From: Archilochus colubris
Taxonomy: Eukaryota > Chordata > Aves > Apodiformes > Trochilidae
Assembly (NCBI GenBank): GCA_023079485.1
Contig: CM041084.1
Span: 102,714,467 to 102,778,466, forward strand
Direction of reading: 5' to 3'
DNA length: 64,000 nucleotides
Made by a program: the position numbers and the translations under genes. Below, piece by piece: positions 62,129 through 64,000 of this stretch (positions within the stretch are counted from its first letter, which is position 1; the number at the start of each line of letters is the position of its first letter). A model generated the notes under the pieces. It was not told where the DNA came from, made no database searches, and saw nothing but the letters and a program-made list of their open reading frames with translations.

Positions 62129-62811
62129 AATACCCTTACAAGTGGAATTACTTTCCTTCCTCTCAGCTAGTCATTTGAATAGACAATAAATCCTTGTTTA
62201 CTTCTAAGAATACATCGAGGACATAAAATATTTCCATTTTTACTGACATTGATGAAAACTAGCATGGACTCGAGACTCAAGATGCAGTATTTCAGCAGGA
62301 AAAGTTCAGAAAGGCAGTGAGCACCAGAGCCAGGACATTGTCATGATGTGCCTACCAGCCTCTTTCCAGAGAATGTAATGAGAAGGGAGTTTTTTATACC
62401 ATGACAGGTCAAAACCAAACTATTTTGCCCATGGACACCTACAGAATTCAAGCTGTAGCTAAATTCAATTCTTCATTAGAATATGAAGAAAAGGGTAAAG
62501 TAGAAATGGGCATATTGTGGAAAACACTGAAATCTGTCATTTCTGTTACACTTGACATCTGTTGCTAAAGAGCCTTGACAAATCATGTTACATATTGACA
62601 AAAAGTAATACTGGTGTTCTCCTGTGACATCAGCTGAAATTGAGGGAAATATTGGACTTTGCATGTAGCCTGCAAGTACATTTAGTGTGAAGGATTTTCT
62701 TTAGTTACTTAAAATTTTATTTAGAGAAAACAAAAGGCACCTTAGTATTGATAAGAAACTGTTTGGGTTTTTTTCAGTATGGTTTTGGTTTTTAGTACAT
62801 TCTTTAAATAG

Positions 62812-62915
62812 ACTAGGAGAGGAATATGGTATTATAATGACCTGTCCAAGGCCACATATAGAACGATTGAATCAAAGTGGGTTAAGATTTAAGACAATTT
62901 GATTTCTAACCTAAT
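62812..62915 (-). mobile_element. MIR SINE relic
   Basis: 'tgacctgtccaaggccacat' is very close to the antisense MIR segment 'tgacttgcccaaggtcacac'. After it, 'agtgggttaagatttaagac' and 'gatttctaacct' stand where MIR has 'ggcagagctgggattcgaac' and 'ctgactcc'. Only the core is recognisable. Confidence 0.6.
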
Positions 62916-64000
62916 CTATCATACTATTGTCTGAAGGATCTAAATTATATTTTTGGTGAGAGGCTAAGAATACCTCTAGATTAGTTATCAGTAGCTGTTT
63001 AAATCTCAAGAATATAACACACAACATTGTGGTTTCCACTGCATCTTGTTATACAAGCACCTCCTAAAAAGGATTTCTTTCAACAAGTTGTGAGGTTAAA
63101 GATGTATTAACAATCGCTTATTCAATATATTCCTTCTTCCCTTATTTTTTTTTACTGCCAAAATAACAGAATAGTTATGCAGGAGGGAGCTATGGGTGTC
63201 GGGGGGAAGAAACAAGCAAAAAAAAATTAAAAGCTCTAATAGGAATTCTAAGAGAGAACTTAACTATAGTTGCTTGCACTCTTTCTTACATGATCAGTAG
63301 CAGGCTCTTTTAGTTTACCTCAATATATGCATTGGAATGTGGTCTTTAGAGGGTGGATTTCTAATCAGTGATGGTGCTGACTTCAGTACCTGCTGTGTAG
63401 CCCCAGTAACAGTGACATACCCTGATGGGGGGGGAGGGGGTGAAAGTCTCCATAAAACCATTTGTAAGATCAGAAATGAGTAACACTTGTAAGTCCTTTT
63501 CTCTCCTTCTCCAGAAAGATGTAAAGAGCAGAGCATGTCACTGCACACCCTTACACAGCATTTACATTCAGGTCAAGTCCAAGAACTGGCATTATCTAAA
63601 TATCAACAACCCACTTCTTGCTGTTTGGTGTTGCAGCATTTGGCACAATACAGGATCAGAGTGAGCCAGATCTGTTTCTATTTTAGGATGCACATTGCTA
63701 CACACTAAGCCTTACTTGGTCCAAGGTGGAAGGACAAAATAAAAATTTCTAGCTTTACAACAGCTTTCATATGGCTGCTGAACCAGATTTAGTACCCAAT
63801 ATCCCTCTTGTCTTTGGTCTACTGCAGGTACAAGCAGAGCTAACTGATCCATCAGTTTCTGAGTTGTTTTTTGGCTGGCATGGCTTGTGCTTGGGTCAAT
63901 GTTTCCTTGTGAGTGGTGATACTGAGCTCATGGGTGGGGAGATGCTGAGGGGAACGGTCTGATGCTGACATTTAATAATGAGCTGTAATTCACAGGTGAA

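Larger units (their letters stand above)
56592..64000. other. Non-coding AT-rich sequence
   Basis: No gene supported. Contains a T/G-rich tract near 60 kb, two MIR relics at 62-63 kb and a small hairpin at 60626-60654. GC-richer parts at 57000-57260 and 60540-60680 hold overlapping short open frames without known domains. A G run lies at 63427-63440. Confidence 0.55.

Noticed and set aside
63427..63440. G run as a G-quadruplex
   Set aside because: Only two G tracts separated by one A; four separate tracts are not present.

Overview
The window looks like a piece of a bird nuclear genome that holds no protein-coding gene I can support. The sequence is AT-rich. It has no long open frame with a recognisable domain, no rRNA and no functional tRNA. 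The best evidence for a bird is a set of CR1 LINE fragments. Several end in the CR1 3' octamer (CTATGATT in the element's sense) followed by the usual 'ggtttgggttggaagggacc' family of sequence, seen in reverse complement. A few very old MIR-like SINE relics are also visible. The window is either intergenic ('gene desert') sequence or the inside of a long intron; the sequence alone does not decide. A turtle or crocodile is less likely but not strictly excluded.

Layout. 0-3.2 kb: unique sequence with a 59-bp tandem duplication and a T/G-rich tract. 3.2-14.4 kb: five CR1 pieces, the largest (about 11.29-12.48 kb, minus strand) keeping two ends of a reverse-transcriptase frame with the catalytic middle missing. 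14.4-22.2 kb: a MIR relic, an exon-like segment that fails the coding test, and a candidate 304-bp hAT-type MITE (17.36-17.67 kb). 22.2-22.7 kb: a CR1 coding remnant. 22.7-33.2 kb: mainly unique AT-rich DNA with low-complexity tracts. 33.19-33.71 kb: the best preserved CR1 tail, with seven perfect copies of the terminal octamer. 35.0 kb: a short CR1 end on the plus strand. 41.52-41.97 kb: a roughly 450-bp fold-back element with arms of about 115 bp that are about 95% identical, flanking a core with A-box and B-box-like RNA polymerase III promoter sequences. 46.6-48.2 kb: a heavily decayed CR1/L3-type LINE. 48.2-64 kb: unique sequence with possible conserved non-coding elements, one CR1 tail at 56.3 kb and two MIR relics near 62-63 kb.

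No genes work together here: the structure is a record of successive retrotransposon insertions in non-coding DNA. The most unusual item is the fold-back element with a tRNA-like core at 41.5-42.0 kb, which I could not assign to a known family from memory.
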